In this document: positions 1 through 12,807 of the stretch, piece after piece
How positions within the stretch are numbered: the first letter of the stretch is position 1
Layout of the letters: each line of letters begins with the position of its first letter
Assembly: GCA_905250025.1 (NCBI GenBank)
Contig: CAJNOJ010000007.1
Coordinates: 806,001 to 870,000, forward strand
DNA: 64,000 nucleotides
Source of the DNA: Adineta ricciae
Taxonomy: Eukaryota > Rotifera > Eurotatoria > Adinetida > Adinetidae
Reading direction: 5' to 3'
Made by a program: the position numbers and the translations under genes
The notes under the pieces: generated by a model
Told to the model about the DNA's origin: nothing
The model's input: the letters and a program-made list of their open reading frames with translations, nothing else
The model's database searches: none

Positions 1-355
1 CAACCATTGCATACAAGTCAATTATTGAATGTTCCAATACCATAGAAATCGATCTCTCTGTATTCTTTCTCCAATTGAAACATATTTTGTGCCTTTGTAA
101 ATAACTTCAACACGCGTTTACTGTGTATATAAACATTTGTGTTCGATTTGCTTCTTCTCTCTCACTCTCTTTTTTTTCATGTATTCGTACTTCTTGTCAG
201 TTTTGTTTTTCTTTTTGTTATTGTGCTTTCTTATGCACAAATACTTAGGATGAAAATAAGACTTCCTATCCTTTTTCCTTGTTCATGTATTTGGTGATGC
301 GAAAAAGAAATGACATAGTAGCGTTCTTTTTTTTCTTTCATTCGACAGATGTATA
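1..355. other. Upstream flank of the GAPVD1-like gene
   Basis: No coding exon recognised. The stretch is T-rich. It ends with a pyrimidine tract and a CAG at about 348, eight bases before the start codon, which could be the 3' splice site of a 5'UTR intron or a spliced-leader acceptor. Confidence 0.5.
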
Positions 356-3300
356 ATGTCTTCCAGTGAAGAATTACTTGAATTAGTGAAAAAGCTAAAA
401 CGTGAACGATCATTTGTCTCTGCTGAACAAAAGCATATTCGAGAACAGTATATTCAAGTAATTCGATTCGCTGTGACTTATTTTCGTCATCTCTTTATTG
501 TTCTTCTTCTCGTTTAGCTTCTTAAACTTGCTGAAAACGTTCAACATCGTCAATGGATAACATGTCATCAACGTTACATTCTTTCCTCGTTGATTTATCC
601 AAATCGTAACGATCAAAACATTCAACCAAAATCATGCTTTCAACATATACAAAATCTTGACAATATCACATTTATCGATTCACATAAATATTTCAACTAT
701 TTACAAGATTTACCGTATCTACGCTTGTTAACATATCTAAGGCAACAGCCGAACCTGCTCGCATTATTATTAGCACACGTAGAGAAGTGTGAAGGAATAT
801 TCATAAATACCATTATACCAATATTCATCTCGGCTATTTATAATCAATGTTTGTACTATGATGACGAATTGTACATTCTTGAATTACTTCGGTCATTGAT
901 TGATATACAACTGAGAAATGAATCAAATCCAAGAATTATTCTACAACGATCATCATGCTCATTTAAAATCGTCTTCGATGCATTTTTAACAGCATCACAA
1001 TCTTGTAAACTTTGTAAGTAAAAACGTAAGAGTCTCGATAATATTGACTAATGCGATTTCTACGTTTAGTTTTAACAGCTGCTTTACATGAGCCAATTAT
1101 GCAATTACTCATTGATGTGAATATTCCTATTTGTGACAATCAGTTCAACTTAGTTTTATTTTAGGATGAATTTTTCTATGATATCAATCCTGATATATCA
1201 CTGAATCGATTTTCCAAACAAGAACGTTTAAAAAAGTACGGATTGTAATGATTGATCTCAATTTAATTTTTCTTGTTCTTAATTAGATTTGGTCAACCAG
1301 GTACGCGAGATTATCTTGATAAAATTCAAAAATATCGTTATGTTATCATGATGAAACTATACACATTTACTTGTACATTTGTTGAAAGTTTACGTAATGC
1401 CTTGCATTTCTTTCCAACAGCACTATCATTTTTAATCTCACAAATGTTCATCATTTTATCGAAATCAAGTGAATTATCCTTACGAGAAATACGGTGTCTA
1501 TGTTGTGATATAATCATGACGTTATTTATCGGACCAGCAATATGTGAACCGGAAAAACATGGAATCATCGCTGATATACCAATCAGTACCATTGCGCGAC
1601 ATAATTTGAATCAAGTATAGGACGAAGGAAATCTCACTAGGATTATGAAGAATATCGTTTGCGTATTTAGATTGCTATTATACTTCAAACGTTGGCAATG
1701 TCAAATGATACAGATCCGAAAACAAAAGACCTGTACAGTAAATTCAAAGAGGTAATTGAAATAGGGAAAGACTTCATTTTTGTAAAATATTATCAAATAT
1801 ATACGATTCTTTTAGTCAGAGTCATCTGTTTCTGTGAGTCATAGATGTTGTTGATTTTTGAATTTAACACCTTGTGCACCCTATAGAAGACTACCTTATT
1901 GAAATCTATTTAATTGAGAAAGAAAGATTCCATATTCGCACTGTCTATTTCATCAGCTTTGTGTTATCTGTGTATCTCTCTGTATACCTTTTTGTTTCTA
2001 TACGATCATTTATTGACAGACTTCTACTTTAGAACTGCGTGTCAAGTATTTTGGACAGTTTAATCGATTCCAGTCGAAGTGTTATGTTTCCATTGCGTTC
2101 GACGACCATGTCAACTAATAACATTAATCGAAGTACGATTTTAATTACACAAAAACAACTCCGACAATTGGTTCGTGGCACATTTCCATTTCAGTTTGAT
2201 CGATCTAGAAATAATTCATTTAGATCACATTCTGTCGTCGCGCTTCGACAGAAATCAACGATAACGAATTAAAACAACAACTAGAAGGATATTTGAAAGC
2301 ACTAATGCCTTTAGAAGAGTGTGTCAAACCGGCGTACTTATCACCGGTACCTAGCACTCCAGCTGTAAATGAACAATCTACAGAACATAATCATCGGCAT
2401 CATCGACGTGCCAATGGAACACGAGGTTATTACAGAGAAGAGACGAAATCAAGAGTAGTCATTGTTAGCTCTTTTAAATAGATTCGCATACTCCCAAAGC
2501 CGAACGTGTGGAAAGCGTTCCTAGCTGTGAGGAGGTGATTGTTTTCACTTTGGAATCCTGCGATAACGAATGTCCTGGCATGCTGCCCGAGGAAAAGGTA
2601 AAAAGATTTTATCTATGGAAAAGTAAAAGGATGATAACAGTTAATAATCTTATGTTGACTAGGTTTTACAAGAAAACGAAAGAACGAAATTGCTGAAAAC
2701 ATCGAGTGCTACTGAATTTGATCCGTCAGCCACCGAAAAACGACTTCGTTTTCGTCTGAATGATAACTGTAGTGTTGGAAATATAAGTGATAATCTCGAA
2801 GGTTTGGAAGGCATTAGTGAAGGTGCAGCGTCAACAGGAAACCTCAGCGTCACATCATCATGTGATGATTTGGATAAAGCAACAAATGAAATCGAAGGTG
2901 ACCAACTATTCGACAATGGATCTGTCAGTGGAAGAGGTAGAATTTATTCGAAAACTCTTCAATATTTATACCTTCTTTTTTGTGATTCTAGCTACACCAA
3001 ATCTGTCCGGTCGGGATACTCCGTCATCTCATATCAGTCTCGACAGTAGCGATCGACGGACAACAAGTACGAATAACACGCATTCGCATACGCATGATAG
3101 TACTATCAATAGTCAATCTGCAACAACGAATAATGTTCATAATCCCCTGATTGCATCAGCACAACGCGGACCTATTTTACCCATTGTAGTACAGAAACCA
3201 TTTCGCGAAGATGTTTCCGATAAATTCAACTTATTCGATTTACCACAACAACAACGTCTCAATACTGAAGCCGGTACGTCTGAGACATCGATGAGAAATT

Positions 3301-6106
3301 TAGAGATTTTCAAAACTACCGTATGGATTTTTAGGCGATGAGACACGTTCAACAATATCTGACAATTGGTCAACCATGAATGCTGGAGTATCAGAAATCG
3401 ATGGACAAGAGCAAGCCGCAGCTAGATTAATTGAAATCACCGAGGAACTACCCATTGTTGAACATCGTCGAAGTAATGATCTCCTCCTGCCTGAAGGTCA
3501 TGGACTAGTAAGTGATCGATCTCCCGGCAATGACAAATGAAAAATGTAAATTATAATTTTTCTTTTCTGTATTAAAGACCTTGAGCCAAAATAACAAGCC
3601 GATGGATCAACAATCAGATTGTTGGAGTACGGAGGCATTTGGAAGTGATAGTGAAACACATAGTGAAGATGGTTCAAATCTTCTACGTCTTGCTGGTAAT
3701 TACAGTGCAGCGTCAACACTGAATATCAACGATCCTTTAGGTAGATTTAATCAGATTTTGACTTTTGGATTTCATATTTTATCTCCTATAGTACCAGCTA
3801 TCTCTATGAATGCAAATTCAGCTACGCCAATGGAAGAATTAACTCGGCAACAAAACCGATTGACTATATCTACAGAATCAAAGTACGGCCCACGTTCTTG
3901 ATTGATCTCGAATGTATTCTCTTTTTTTTGCTATAGATTAGCTGATTCGGTCGACATACTTATGATGAAATCATCACTGGAAAGTCTACCATCTGTATGG
4001 AATAGCTTCAACTTTTAAGTTTCTATCTGCTTACTCATTTATCTACTTAGGTATCAGACAGTGGTGTTTTGCTTGATAGTGGAAGATCTTCTCAACAAAC
4101 TGCACCGTCTTTAAAATCACCCACAGAATCACATTCAGTTCGGTTTCCCCTAATAGATCTATCAAGTGAGACGCAGACTACCAATAATAACACGCTTGCC
4201 GCGCCTTATGAACAAGTGGCATCATTGCCTACAGCACAGAATGTCGGTTTACCGAACGTAGCAACAGCAAATTCCACTACCAAATCAGTAAGAGTCGATG
4301 ATATTGATTTCTTCACTCAGTTTTCTTCACGTTCTAGTCGACGACAAGTAAATCTAGTGAGAAGCGTTCATCTAGTGCAATATCTGCCCTGCGTCGCCGA
4401 CTCGCCGGAAGTAACAGTAGTTCGCACCGTCGCGATCGTAATATTCCAGAAGACTACAACTCACATCCAGAAGTAAACTCAACTGAAACAGTCTCGGCTG
4501 ATGATATTCTCGCCCGATATTCAAATAAAGGATCAACTAGTGTCGATAATGGATCAAAAGTTACTCCTGCGGTGGATGAACATCACACAGAAACTAATCT
4601 AGTAAATAACATCGATAATTCGGCTTTTGACACAATGATCTCTCTTTTTGTAGGCCGATACGTTCACTGATACAATTCCTTATTATGATCCAACAAATTT
4701 AGAAACCTGTCGAGCGTTCATTGATGCTAAAAAGAAACTACGAATCGTTCTTGCATCAGCTGATACTGATTCGATTAATTGTCTTAACTCACCCGTAAAT
4801 CTTGCACAATACTTACCACAAACTCAACAACAAAACAATGCCACATTATCATCAGCGAATCGTAAATCATCGAATAATTTGTTTCTTTTTCTCCGTTCTC
4901 AACTCTACGAGGCTATCGCATTGCAAGATCGTGATTTGCAAGCACAGTTGTATGAAACTTTGCGTTCCGTTCAACAATTTAATGAAAATGAATGTAAAGA
5001 AATAATTCGTTCAATGATCGATGATTATCGCTCCAGATCAGTCTATATCGCTTATTTGGTAAAAAATAATGAAAATCTGTTGAATATCACCTACCATCAA
5101 GAAAGATTGCTCGTTCGAATACAACGGTAAAGCAAACTCGAAGATTTGTCATTCACACTCGCGTTTATACCATTTTCTAGAGATCAAGATTTATGCAAAC
5201 AAAATCTAATCAACTATCTGGTTAAGATATTTCTTGACAGCAAAGAACATCTATTACAAAAACTAATCGATAAATTCTCACATTTATCTATTGCTGAAGA
5301 AAAAATGCATCTGATTGAATTGTTTCTCGAAGATTGTTGTCGAGAAATTACTTCTGATATCAACTGGAAAAGTAATTCGAAGTTTGATTTCAAACAATTT
5401 CTATGTTCTTTCTTCAGCTGCATCTCCTGAACAACTAACCATGTCACAAACATCGATTGAACGCATGGTTATGGCGAAAATCTACACAGCAGCATTGTAT
5501 CCCAATGGACAAATTGATGTTCAGCGCGATCAGTACGACGCTTTGCTTTTCTCTTTCATAGCTGTTGATTGCTGTGATTTGTATCTTTGTAGAATTTTCA
5601 GTGGTCACATTCGAACTCTCGCTGAACAACTCGATCCGAATCATCAAAAACTACGCATACAAAAAGTATGTCAAAGAGAATGCCCATGGCCATCAGCTCA
5701 AGCTGAACTCCGTTTAATCAATGCCTATAAAGTAAAAGCAGTTAACTTTGATTCTGAAATGTAAAGATAAACATGAATATTTCTATAGACCCCGCGAGAT
5801 AAAGTCGCATGTGTACAACGATGTATACGTATTATACAAAATCTAATTCGTCTAGCGTCGAATTCAGCTGCTGGTGCTGATGATACCATTCCAATTCTAA
5901 TCTATGTTATTGTCAAAGCTAATCCACCTAATCTTCTATCAATAATGCAGTAAGTCGATCGAAAATAGTACACTTCGATGTCGACACATTTATTTGACTT
6001 GCTTAGATATGTACAAGATTTGTATTCATCACGTTTTACCGATGAAGAAAGTTATTACTGGACAATGTTTGTATCAGGTGTTAAATTTATCCATGAGATG
6101 ATTTGA
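356..6106 (+). CDS. GAPVD1: GAPVD1 / Gapex-5 homologue: RasGAP and VPS9 domain endocytic regulator
   Basis: In animals this family couples a Ras-type GAP domain to a VPS9 exchange domain for Rab5/Rab31 and works in endocytosis and receptor trafficking. The N-terminus (start MSSSEELLELVKKLKRER) matches the family layout, with TAALHEPIMQLLID at about 1078 and a RasGAP segment at 1500-1620 reading FIGPAICEP...HGIIADIPI, close to the FxxICPAI block. The middle (about 2000-4650) is Ser/Thr/Asn/Gln-rich and probably disordered. The last exons (about 5790-6106) give the VPS9 end: CVQRCIRIIQNLIRL, PILIYVIVKANPPNLLSIM and YYWTMFVSGVKFI before a TGA. About fifteen short GT-AG introns interrupt the gene; the first runs from 457 to about 518. 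Expected size is near 1,500-1,600 aa. I did not fix every internal splice site. The family call is strong because both terminal domains are recognisable. Confidence 0.88.
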
Positions 6107-8501
6107 ACAATGCAGCAAAAAGGCAAACTTTTCAGTGATTACAAACAGATACGAAGTTTTTCACTTTTGTTTGTCAAGAAATTATCAATGAAGTCAATTT
6201 GTGATTCTTCTATATATATAGAGTTATTTTTCTTTGTGTTCTGTAATTCTTTCTCGATTGAAATTAGCAAACAATTCTAGATGTACACATTCCTATGCTT
6301 TTCGTCCCTTTCTCTCTCTCTCTTTTCTTCTGTCTCCTGGCATTCTCATTTGCATACTAATCCGAATTTAATTCGAGGAATTTTCTTTTCTTTTGCATGA
6401 TGGAAATAGTATGCTTTTCGTGTGTATGCTTTCTTCTGAAAACGGCACTATTTGATTGAGTTATTATCTTCTTTTACATATTACATCCAAAGAGATATTT
6501 TATTTATGATGATTGAAATACGTAATTCTAATAATAACGAGCAAAATGAATCAAAATCGATCGTATCAAAAATCTGTAACATTAAACAGATGTCCTTCCG
6601 ACGATTAATTGTTAGAATACGTGTATTATATAAACAACTATCAAAGATAAGAATCACCGATAGAATAACCTTGATATTGAATCTCTGTCATCAATGTTTC
6701 TAATCGATCGATACTCATGGCTACAGACTACAAATTTCAGTTCTTGACTTTTGATACTGTTGATGTAAGTAATGGAATACTCGTGTAATAGAAGAAGATT
6801 TTAGCCAGATCAATGTCGCCATGATTCAAAGAGAGCTCTGGGACAAGATGATGGATTGTAGCAGCTCTACGAGCATTCTCTCTGGGTATCACTCATTTCT
6901 GATAGTCAGTAGAAATAAGCGTCTAAATGATCATCAAAGTCGATTCGTCAATATTAATACGAAATTAGAATTAGCTGTGTCAGACATGATCGTCGATGTT
7001 CAATTTTAGATTTCAGCCTATGATGAGTGCATTGAACAGAATAATTACGAAAAATGATTTCCGCAGACACAACGCAGTACTGTTCAATAGTAGGTTTTGC
7101 AATTCTCACAAGACCTTGTTAGTTGTTTATTATAGAACGAAACGTCCATAATAGTACATTTGTTAGCTTAGATTTTAATTCTTCAGGGAATATTTATTGC
7201 ATGTCTTCGACAAAAAAAAAGAGAACAATGATCGTACGAATACAAGCATCAGAAAGAAGTCGCGACATGAAATCATGCTCGTTCTCATTTATCTTTCTTT
7301 GTCTCAATTGGAAACGGATATAACATTTAGAACTAGCAATAGGCAGCATACTATTAATCATACGTGTTCGAACACTACAGTCTGAACATTCCGAGATATT
7401 CTTGTCTTATCAGAAAGGAGAAGTTCATCTATAGCACATCAAAGATAAGAACTATGTTTAGCTGTTATATCTGCAAGTTTTCATGTTGACTAGGAAATGT
7501 TCTCGGTAGACAGTGAACGATAACTGATTTCATACTGAGTTAGGAAAACATCAATAAGACACTTCAAGACAACTGTTATCTTGCACATCATTAGAGAAGA
7601 AAATAGCGCGAAATTTATTATTCAAGTTCGTATTACAACTCGAGCTGTTATTTACATATGCTTGATTGAATAAATAGCTATGAAATCGCTTATTTAACTA
7701 TTGAGCATGTTGTTGATCTACATAGCACAGCCATAGAATATAATATTGCAATCTAAATTAATTAGGATTTCCTTCCCCATGCTGAATTCCGTCGTTTTTA
7801 AACATGACATGACGGGCAGAGAATAGCATTGTAGATAAAACTTGATTTTCCTAGACATTATTTCTCTAATCATATTTTTCACGGTTTGAGGAATCTATTC
7901 AACGAAAATTTGTCTTACAAGAAATATTTTCGCGTTGTGAAGCAAATTATTAACGAGAAGAGGATCTATTCTTGCGACTGCGAGAGTATAATCGATGCTT
8001 TCATCACTCGACATAAGTGCACTTAACTAATATCGAAGAAACTGTTACTTGTTTGCTTTCATTTCCTTTCTTTTGTGTTCAGATGACTTCAATAAATAGA
8101 AGAAAGACGCGATAAATTTATCTCTCTCTAGCTTTTTTTTTCTTTAACAAATACGACATAGAAAAAAATAATTCGTAGAACGCCTTTGATATCCGAAGGA
8201 AAGAGAAAAGCTCGCGGGAATAAGTTTCAGCCGTTTGCCGACAATCACAGAGTTCTTTGACGTGCGAGAAAGGTTTCAACAGAGTCGTCATAGACAACAA
8301 CTCATTTTTCGTGATCGACAGATACATACAACGTTTATCAGTCGCATCAAAATAGTCACAGATGTCACTGTACATGAGCAAAATCCATCTTCATTGGTTC
8401 ATTTAGCTTTCATAACCCTCGGATATAATACATACATACATAGATATGCGTAATGATCTTCTATTACATTGTGTAGTTATTCCTTTCTTTACAATGTATT
8501 G
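6107..8501. other. Gene-poor interval, possible coding debris
   Basis: Holds the 3'UTR of the GAPVD1-like gene (T-rich, with a TC run near 6310-6330), then about 2 kb without a convincing gene. At 6718 a short reading frame starts (MATDYKFQFLTFDTVD) and is followed by a good GTAAGT donor and a TTTTAG acceptor, but the spliced frame stops after about 18 more codons. It may be a decayed gene. Reading frames at 6452-6703 and 7123-7385 show no recognisable family. No tRNA or structured RNA was seen. Confidence 0.4.
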
Positions 8502-9420
8502 ATGGAGAGCGAATCATCAGTTCTTCGTCTCCGGCGGAAACTTAGTGAATTATCACGTGAATATTCCAGAGAGAAACCAGTTCAACCTCGGAGTAAATCT
8601 GCAAATGGCCGATTACCTGTAACTGATTCCAGTGATAGTTGTCGTTATCGACGAATGAAAAAAAAAGTATGCGAAACAATAACAAATACCGAAATTGATC
8701 ACATATTGATGTTTAGGTTGACGTTCTTCGTACACAAATCGATGCTGCTCTTCAGGACGACTCTCTTTCTGTGAATGAAACAAATAATTTACCAAAAGAT
8801 ATGATTCCTACACGTGATAATCAAGAAATTTTGCCCAAAAAGAAACCTTTATTGACAGATGATCAATATCTTGTCACAAGTGAACTTGTTCAAGTCCTCT
8901 ATAGTAAACAAACGCGAATTGATGAATTAGAATCACGCCTAAAACATGTCGAACACCACGAGTCTCAGTGGAAGGTAAGCTAAAAACTATATTCTTCCGA
9001 TTGCTGTTGACACATCTCTGTTATGTCTTTAGATGAAGTATGAACGAGAATGTAACCGTTGTGAATTACTACAAACAAGAGTTATTGAACTTGAGCAAGA
9101 ATTATTAACACGAAAGCATCAATCAAAAATTCTCGGTCAATTACAGACGGATGTCAAACGACTAAATACTGCTTTTGATGCTCTAGAAGTAAATTACATA
9201 TTTTCCGGAAATATTCAATTGTTCTCTGTTATTCCTAGGTGGAAAATACTCAACTGAATGTTGAATTATCGCTGACTCGTACCAATCATCTATCAACTCA
9301 ACTTGATCGATTCCGACATGGTAAATTGAATGAAATTCGAGATCAATTTTACTCAATAATCTCATGTTTTTGTCTGTCTTTCTAGAATTAGCACATACAT
9401 GTCATGAATCATTATGTTAG
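8502..9420 (+). CDS. Small coiled-coil protein, family not recognised
   Basis: Five exons (8502-8666, 8717-8974, 9033-9188, 9239-9320, 9386-9420) join in frame to a 231-aa protein; every junction is GT-AG and phases agree. The N-terminal 55 residues are Ser/Arg-rich and basic (LRLRRKLSELSREYSREK). From about residue 90 on the protein is heptad-like and rich in Glu, Leu, Gln and Arg (RIDELESRLKHVEHHESQWK, then ELLQTRVIELEQELLTRK), ending HTCHESLC. No transmembrane segment or enzymatic motif is visible. Such proteins are usually structural or centrosomal/ciliary, but nothing here proves that. The start is the first ATG in the open frame. The exon structure makes it very likely a real gene. Confidence 0.72.
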
Positions 9421-10224
9421 ATCAGATATACTCGATTATTTTATGACATTCGAATTAGTTTTTACCTAATTGAAATTATCTATTTCCTTAACATATCATA
9501 TTAATGCCTTCGTTTGTTTTTTTTTCAAATGATTTTCCTCTTGTTTTTATCTACACGATGTCGAAAACGAATTTGTTAGAATGAATAAATAGATTCTATT
9601 GATACAACTAATTTTCCTCTCGGAAAGATTTGTCTTGCGGAATAATTGAATTAGGACAAGTGTTGAAATGATCTATCGAACGAAATGAAGTGATGAAACG
9701 CAGTTGATCAAATCTTGTCAGGCATAATGGTCAAGGTAAACTGACTGAGCTTACGATTATTCATTACGCATACAAGATTTGTCAAACGGTAATAATTAGA
9801 GAATAAAAATGTGTTTCACTTTCTGTCGACCTACAAAAGTCAACACATTGCGAACGAGTTAATCAACCTTACATACAAAACGACACGTGTTGATATCAAC
9901 AATGATATTTCATCTATTACGTTAGACGAATCAAAGGATGATATCATCTTATCCATGGTATTGATCGATATGTGTAATCAGACATTAGTAAAAGTGTTGA
10001 CAGATATGAATTTGAAATGTATCGTCATTTCAATCCTGCTCAAATCACAAAAGAAGTCGTGCAGTCCCTGTACTATGGAATATGAAGCACGCTGATAATG
10101 TTTTTGCTCTACTCATGTTGACTAAGCATAGCATCATGTCGATATCAACAACAAAAACATATTTTAGGAGCATTTATATGATATTTAAACAGACTAGCGA
10201 GGTGATAAGAAAAGTTTCTTTAGC
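9421..10224. other. Intergenic region
   Basis: T- and A-rich, no recognised gene. An open frame at 9811-10095 (94 codons) has no family resemblance and no clear exon signals. The region ends in a pyrimidine-rich TTTCTTTAG one base before the glycosyltransferase start codon, resembling a splice acceptor. Confidence 0.4.
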
Positions 10225-11906
10225 ATGGATACAGAAACAACACTACGAACTGCGTCGGTTGCCGAGTCATTGCCATCGGATGACGATGCTCTGACGAATT
10301 CCGTTATACTTCGAAATGCTCAGCGTTTGAAACGACTTTCACCACTGAATTTCTCTATACTTCGTTGGAATCTTCTTTGGCTGTTTGTTATTTTAGTCTT
10401 TATTTCGCTGCCCGTATGGCTTCGTTATGCGTCTCAATCGTGTCATGCGACATTTTACACTATATCAGGTGTTTTGCTTTGGTTAAATCTTGTTTGGTTT
10501 TTGGCTATCATATTTACGATTAGTACGTTAATAAAATTAAAATATGGTATGTCGACAGATCATAAACAAACATATCCAAGTGATGCACCATTGGTTCATT
10601 TATTGATCTTGACAATTTACAAAGATGAAATGGATGTTGTTTGCCGAACAGTTGATACACTGGCTGAGCAAACGGAAGCAAAACGTATTCTTCTAGTTAT
10701 GGCTTGGGAATCTCGAACGCCTGACCGAGAAGCACGAAGTGAATTGATACGTCAACGTTATGGTGACAAGTTCTACCATATTCTTTTTCCTGTGCATCCG
10801 TATGGCCTGGAGAACGAAGTAGCATCGAAAGCGGCAAATGCCAATTGGGGTTTGAGAGAAGCAGTGACTTTTATCATGAGCGACGAGGAGCGAAAGAAAA
10901 AAATTGAACATTTTATGGTAACCACATGTGATGCTGATACATTGTTTCATGCGAGATATTTTGAAGCATTAACAGCTGATTATTTACGACGTGTTAGAGA
11001 AAGGGATCCAGCTGTGCATCGAACTATCTGGCAAGCACCACTTTTTTATAACTGGAATCTGGATCAAAACTCGTTTCCAGTTCGTATAACTGGCCTCCTT
11101 CGTACATTGATGACAATGGGTTTACTCATTCCATACAATGTCAATCCAATGTCCTGTTTTTCGTTTTCACTAACACTGGCGGTGCGCGGTGGTTACTGGC
11201 ATCCACAAATCTTCATGGATGATGTTGGTTATCTACTAACAATGATGATTGGCACGCAACGACGCATACGTATTCGTCTTCTCCCTGTTCCAGTTCGATC
11301 TGGGCCAACTTCGGGTGATACTTGGTTTTCTGATGTGAAGGAATGGTACATTCAAGTACGGCGATGGGGCATCGGTAAGAAAAATTCCTTTTGCTTCTCC
11401 TACATGATATATGTTCGTTTTCTTTAGGTACTGCGGACAATTTTCATTATTTTGCTGTAAAGATTCCTCGATTACCGATCCTGGCCTCGACCATATTTGC
11501 TATTGGTTATTTTCTTTATTATGGTGTTATACTTTGCAGTGCAAGTCTTATCAACGTTTCTTCGGCGTTCTTTCCATTAACGTGTCCAGATTTTCGATTA
11601 GAATGGTTACCGAAGCCACTGGAGGCATATCACATACTCATTCTAATTGGTCTGATCATTCCTCAGATTCTGTATGGCATTCTATTTATCTTGGATGCTG
11701 TTTGGTGTCGATGGACATTGAATGTCAAAGAAGATATATTCATTCTGCGAAATATTCTGCATTGGATATTAACTCCATTAACATTAATTGCACTGAGTCT
11801 TGTGCAACTATGGTCATATATTGTCCTCGCTGCATTGGGAAAGCGTGCTTGTATACACCGAGTTGCCGGCAAAGCAACACTAGCTCAAGTAGACAGTCGC
11901 GCTTGA
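10225..11906 (+). CDS. Family-2 membrane glycosyltransferase (processive-type fold)
   Basis: Two exons (10225-11374 and 11428-11906, phase-1 intron of 53 bp) give 542 aa. Two N-terminal membrane segments (about residues 45-110) precede a GT2 catalytic domain: a nucleotide-sugar strand (LVHLLILTIYKDEMDVV), the DxD-type TTCDADTLF, the acid motif FMDDVGYL and the QxxRW-type motif (QVRRWGIG). About four further membrane helices follow. This set is typical of inverting, often processive beta-glycosyltransferases (cellulose, chitin or hyaluronan synthase relatives), but the sequence is not close to metazoan chitin or hyaluronan synthases that I recognise, so substrate and product are open. A protist, fungal or bacterial affinity is possible. 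It converges on the minus-strand gene ending at 12069. Confidence 0.8.
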
Positions 11907-11979
11907 TGTGTTGCTTTTTCTATTCTGTTTTGTCCTTAAATATATAGGTAATATTCCTGTCGTTTGAACTGATATTTTC

Positions 11980-11985
11980 AATAAA
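11980..11985 (+). terminator. AATAAA polyadenylation signal of the glycosyltransferase gene
   Basis: An AATAAA hexamer lies 74 bp after the stop codon, in a T-rich 3'UTR, and about 85 bp before the convergent gene's stop codon. Confidence 0.55.
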
Positions 11986-12068
11986 TCTTTCGTATATTTT
12001 ATTTTGAATAGCTATTCTTTTTCTTCGTAAAAAATTTCATTAATCATCTATAAGTTAAAGTTTTTCAT

Positions 12069-12794
12069 TCACGATGATCGAATATTGACATGAAATCCAT
12101 TAGCTTTCCAATGTTTCTCTTGAATATGTCCTTCCAAACTCTGTGGATCGTTTTCTAGTTGTTCACAATCAGTGCAATAATCATAATGAACATTGGCATG
12201 TTCGGTATCCAAATGATGAAGAAAATCGCCAAGGCGATATAAAATTGTCGAGTCTTGTTTGCTTTCGAATGGGCACGAATGAAAAAGATGTTTCTTGGAA
12301 TAATTCACCACGGTTTTCTTATTCGTTTTGCTCGTTTCCGTGTCATTTTGTAAACGTATCAATTCTTTTAAGAACTGTTCGAATTGATTGATGTTTTCGA
12401 ACGAACGAACCTGGATATGATTTTTCAGTTGACTACGGTTGGCAATCAATTGATGGCAAATATTCTCAAACGCTGGATGATAACTAGTGACAAGGGTAAA
12501 AGCATCGTATTTATCATTGATTTGGCCGAGAAGAAACGAGATAGTGCATTCAATGCCATAGTCCAACGTGGGAAAAAAGAAGACCCCATGACTATCGGAT
12601 TCAATACGTTTTAAACGACGATTCATTCCCGGTTCGCTGTTTGGATAGAATAAAAAAATGTCACTATTCGGTGGGAAATTGTCCATAAATCTTGACGATA
12701 ATGAAAACCCATTTAAACCACCAGCGCAATCGATAAGAAAAGCTATTTTGGTGGGATATTGTTGAATAAATGTCGATGGATATTGACTAGCCAT
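12069..12794 (-). CDS. Unknown protein: PIN/NYN-like N-terminus with C-terminal C2H2-type zinc-binding region
   Basis: A single open exon encodes 241 aa from ATG at 12794. The N-terminal part (about 15-150) alternates hydrophobic strands and acidic turns: KIAFLIDCAGGLNGF, then SDIFLFYPNSEPG and YDAFTLVTSYHPAFENICHQL. That pattern is reminiscent of PIN-like/NYN nuclease domains (an Asp after the first strand and a later LVT...F..I segment), which is inference from shape, not a firm match. The C-terminal 75 residues carry spaced Cys and His: HSCPFES...HHLDTEHANVHYDY, then CTDCEQ...GHIQEKHW, resembling C2H2 fingers. An alternative 5' exon could lie in the open frame at 12808-13194, with an acceptor-like CTAG a few codons inside the present start, so the N-terminus is uncertain. 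Confidence 0.62.
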   Translation of the reverse strand: MASQYPSTFIQQYPTKIAFLIDCAGGLNGFSLSSRFMDNFPPNSDIFLFYPNSEPGMNRRLKRIESDSHGVFFFPTLDYGIECTISFLLGQINDKYDAFTLVTSYHPAFENICHQLIANRSQLKNHIQVRSFENINQFEQFLKELIRLQNDTETSKTNKKTVVNYSKKHLFHSCPFESKQDSTILYRLGDFLHHLDTEHANVHYDYCTDCEQLENDPQSLEGHIQEKHWKANGFHVNIRSS

Positions 12795-12807
12795 GATTTT
12801 CGAGATT

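Noticed and set aside
9811-10095. 94-codon frame before the glycosyltransferase gene
   Set aside because: No family resemblance, no clear splice or start context, and not continuous with the glycosyltransferase.
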